From: Fischerella sp.
Lineage (GTDB): Bacteria; Cyanobacteriota; Cyanobacteriia; Cyanobacteriales; Nostocaceae
Assembly (NCBI GenBank): GCA_026419705.1
Contig: JANZYY010000062.1
Location: forward strand, 1-14,643
Length of the DNA stretch: 14,643 nt
Direction of reading: 5' to 3'
Under the pieces are notes generated by a model that did no database searches, was not told the DNA's origin, and worked only from the letters and a program-made list of their open reading frames with translations. Position numbers and translations under genes: made by a program. Positions 14,090 through 14,643 of this stretch are shown here, piece by piece. Numbering within the stretch: the first letter of the stretch is position 1; every line of letters starts with the position of its first letter.

Positions 14090-14643
14090 ATGCTGTTTTC
14101 AAGAAAGACTGTTTTGACTGCTGCTTTATCTGTTCTTGCTACACTCACTTATGCAAATTCAGCACACGCTATTACCTTTAAGGTAACAACAGGTACTACA
14201 GGTCTGAATGGAGAAACCAATCAAGGTGCATTTTCTGAATTTTCCAAAAAACCAGGTGTGGTAACTGTTGATTTCAATTCAGGTAGTGTACCAACTGATG
14301 GATTTGCTAAGTACTCATTCGTTGGTGAGGGTGGAAGCAGTGTTCGAGCAGATATGTGGGCGCCTGTTGGTCCAAATGGAGAGAAAAACAACTCCAACTA
14401 TCTAGCTGTGTTCCAAGGTAAAGATGTCGTCATTGAACTGGCTAATTATCTAAACTACTTCGGTATTAACTGGGGTGCTGCTCATCAAAATAACATTTAC
14501 TCTTTCTATAATGGCAATACGCTTGTGCAGTCTTTCTCAACTGCTGATATTGACGCAGCTGGCGGTTTTGCTCTCTACTCTCCTTTGCATCCTGGTGGCA
14601 AAGAAGATGGTGCAAAACTAGTTAATGGTAGTTACTATCAGGG
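14090..14643 (+). CDS. secreted surface protein, probably exosortase-dependent (PEP-CTERM type), 5' part
   Basis: The gene runs off the window; 184 residues are visible. It begins with a signal peptide (MLFSRKTVLTAALSVLA..., cleavage expected after AHA at residue 27). The mature part has SSVRADMWAP (84-93), NSNYLAVFQG (101-110), LNYFGINWGAAH (121-132) and a beta-rich, Gly/Asn-rich make-up. These segments match my memory of a cyanobacterial family of exosortase-dependent surface proteins (first described from Nostoc punctiforme), which end in a PEP-CTERM sorting tail; that tail would lie beyond the window, so it is not seen. ATG has a clear ribosome site (GGAG, 7-base spacing). It is separated from the regulator gene by 339 bp and likely has its own promoter. 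Role: extracellular, otherwise unknown. Confidence 0.75.
   Translation, partial: MLFSRKTVLTAALSVLATLTYANSAHAITFKVTTGTTGLNGETNQGAFSEFSKKPGVVTVDFNSGSVPTDGFAKYSFVGEGGSSVRADMWAPVGPNGEKNNSNYLAVFQGKDVVIELANYLNYFGINWGAAHQNNIYSFYNGNTLVQSFSTADIDAAGGFALYSPLHPGGKEDGAKLVNGSYYQ

Noticed and set aside
1..14643. tRNA or rRNA genes
   Set aside because: No cloverleaf-type arrangement or rRNA-like sequence was seen in any of the intergenic stretches by eye; a tRNAscan run would settle it.

Overview
The window looks like chromosomal DNA of a filamentous, probably heterocystous, cyanobacterium (Nostocales: Nostoc, Calothrix, Tolypothrix or a relative). The evidence is at least 15 copies of the HIP1 octamer GCGATCGC, short tandem heptamer repeats (ACCAACC and CTACTAA types), many small palindromic dispersed repeats and MITE-like elements, and typical cyanobacterial proteins: a DUF4912 protein, an ExoD family protein and an exosortase-dependent surface protein.

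Layout. 1-549 (+) is the 3' end of a DUF4912 gene. 616-2661 (-) holds an ABC-2 type exporter, with the permease gene first and the ATPase second. A 252-bp MITE-like element with about 31-bp terminal inverted repeats separates them and ends 30 bp before the ATPase start. 3046-10395 (-) is a two-gene DNA modification/defence module. The promoter-proximal gene encodes an 1126-aa fusion of an N-terminal phospholipase D-type nuclease domain and an SNF2/superfamily 2 helicase. The second encodes an approximately 1153-aa Eco57I-like adenine methyltransferase with a C-terminal target-recognition region. The two are separated by 507 bp carrying a perfect 85-bp direct repeat, each copy centred on a 26-bp palindrome. 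The methyltransferase gene itself contains two in-frame copies of a roughly 28-bp palindromic dispersed repeat, and a third copy lies just past its stop.

10778-11732 (+) has a 69-aa membrane peptide and an ExoD family membrane protein; a related 20-bp palindrome sits 11 bp before the preferred exoD start. After a 124-bp MITE-like element and heptamer repeats, 12097-13750 (+) encodes an HtrA-like S1C/PDZ protein whose serine-protease triad appears broken, a 38-codon remnant of a second trypsin-like protease, and a NarL/LuxR-type regulator whose receiver domain lacks most phosphorylation-pocket residues. The remnant's stop overlaps the regulator start (ATGA), so the ancestral operon was probably protease, protease, regulator. 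From 14090 to the window end is the 5' part of a secreted, probably PEP-CTERM-type, surface protein gene.

How the genes work together. The helicase-nuclease and methyltransferase most likely form one restriction-modification-like defence system: one protein marks self DNA, the other translocates on and cuts unmarked DNA. This is inferred from domains and gene order. The permease and ATPase form one exporter. The protease-like gene and regulator look like a decaying or repurposed stress/proteolysis locus. The other genes have no evident functional link.
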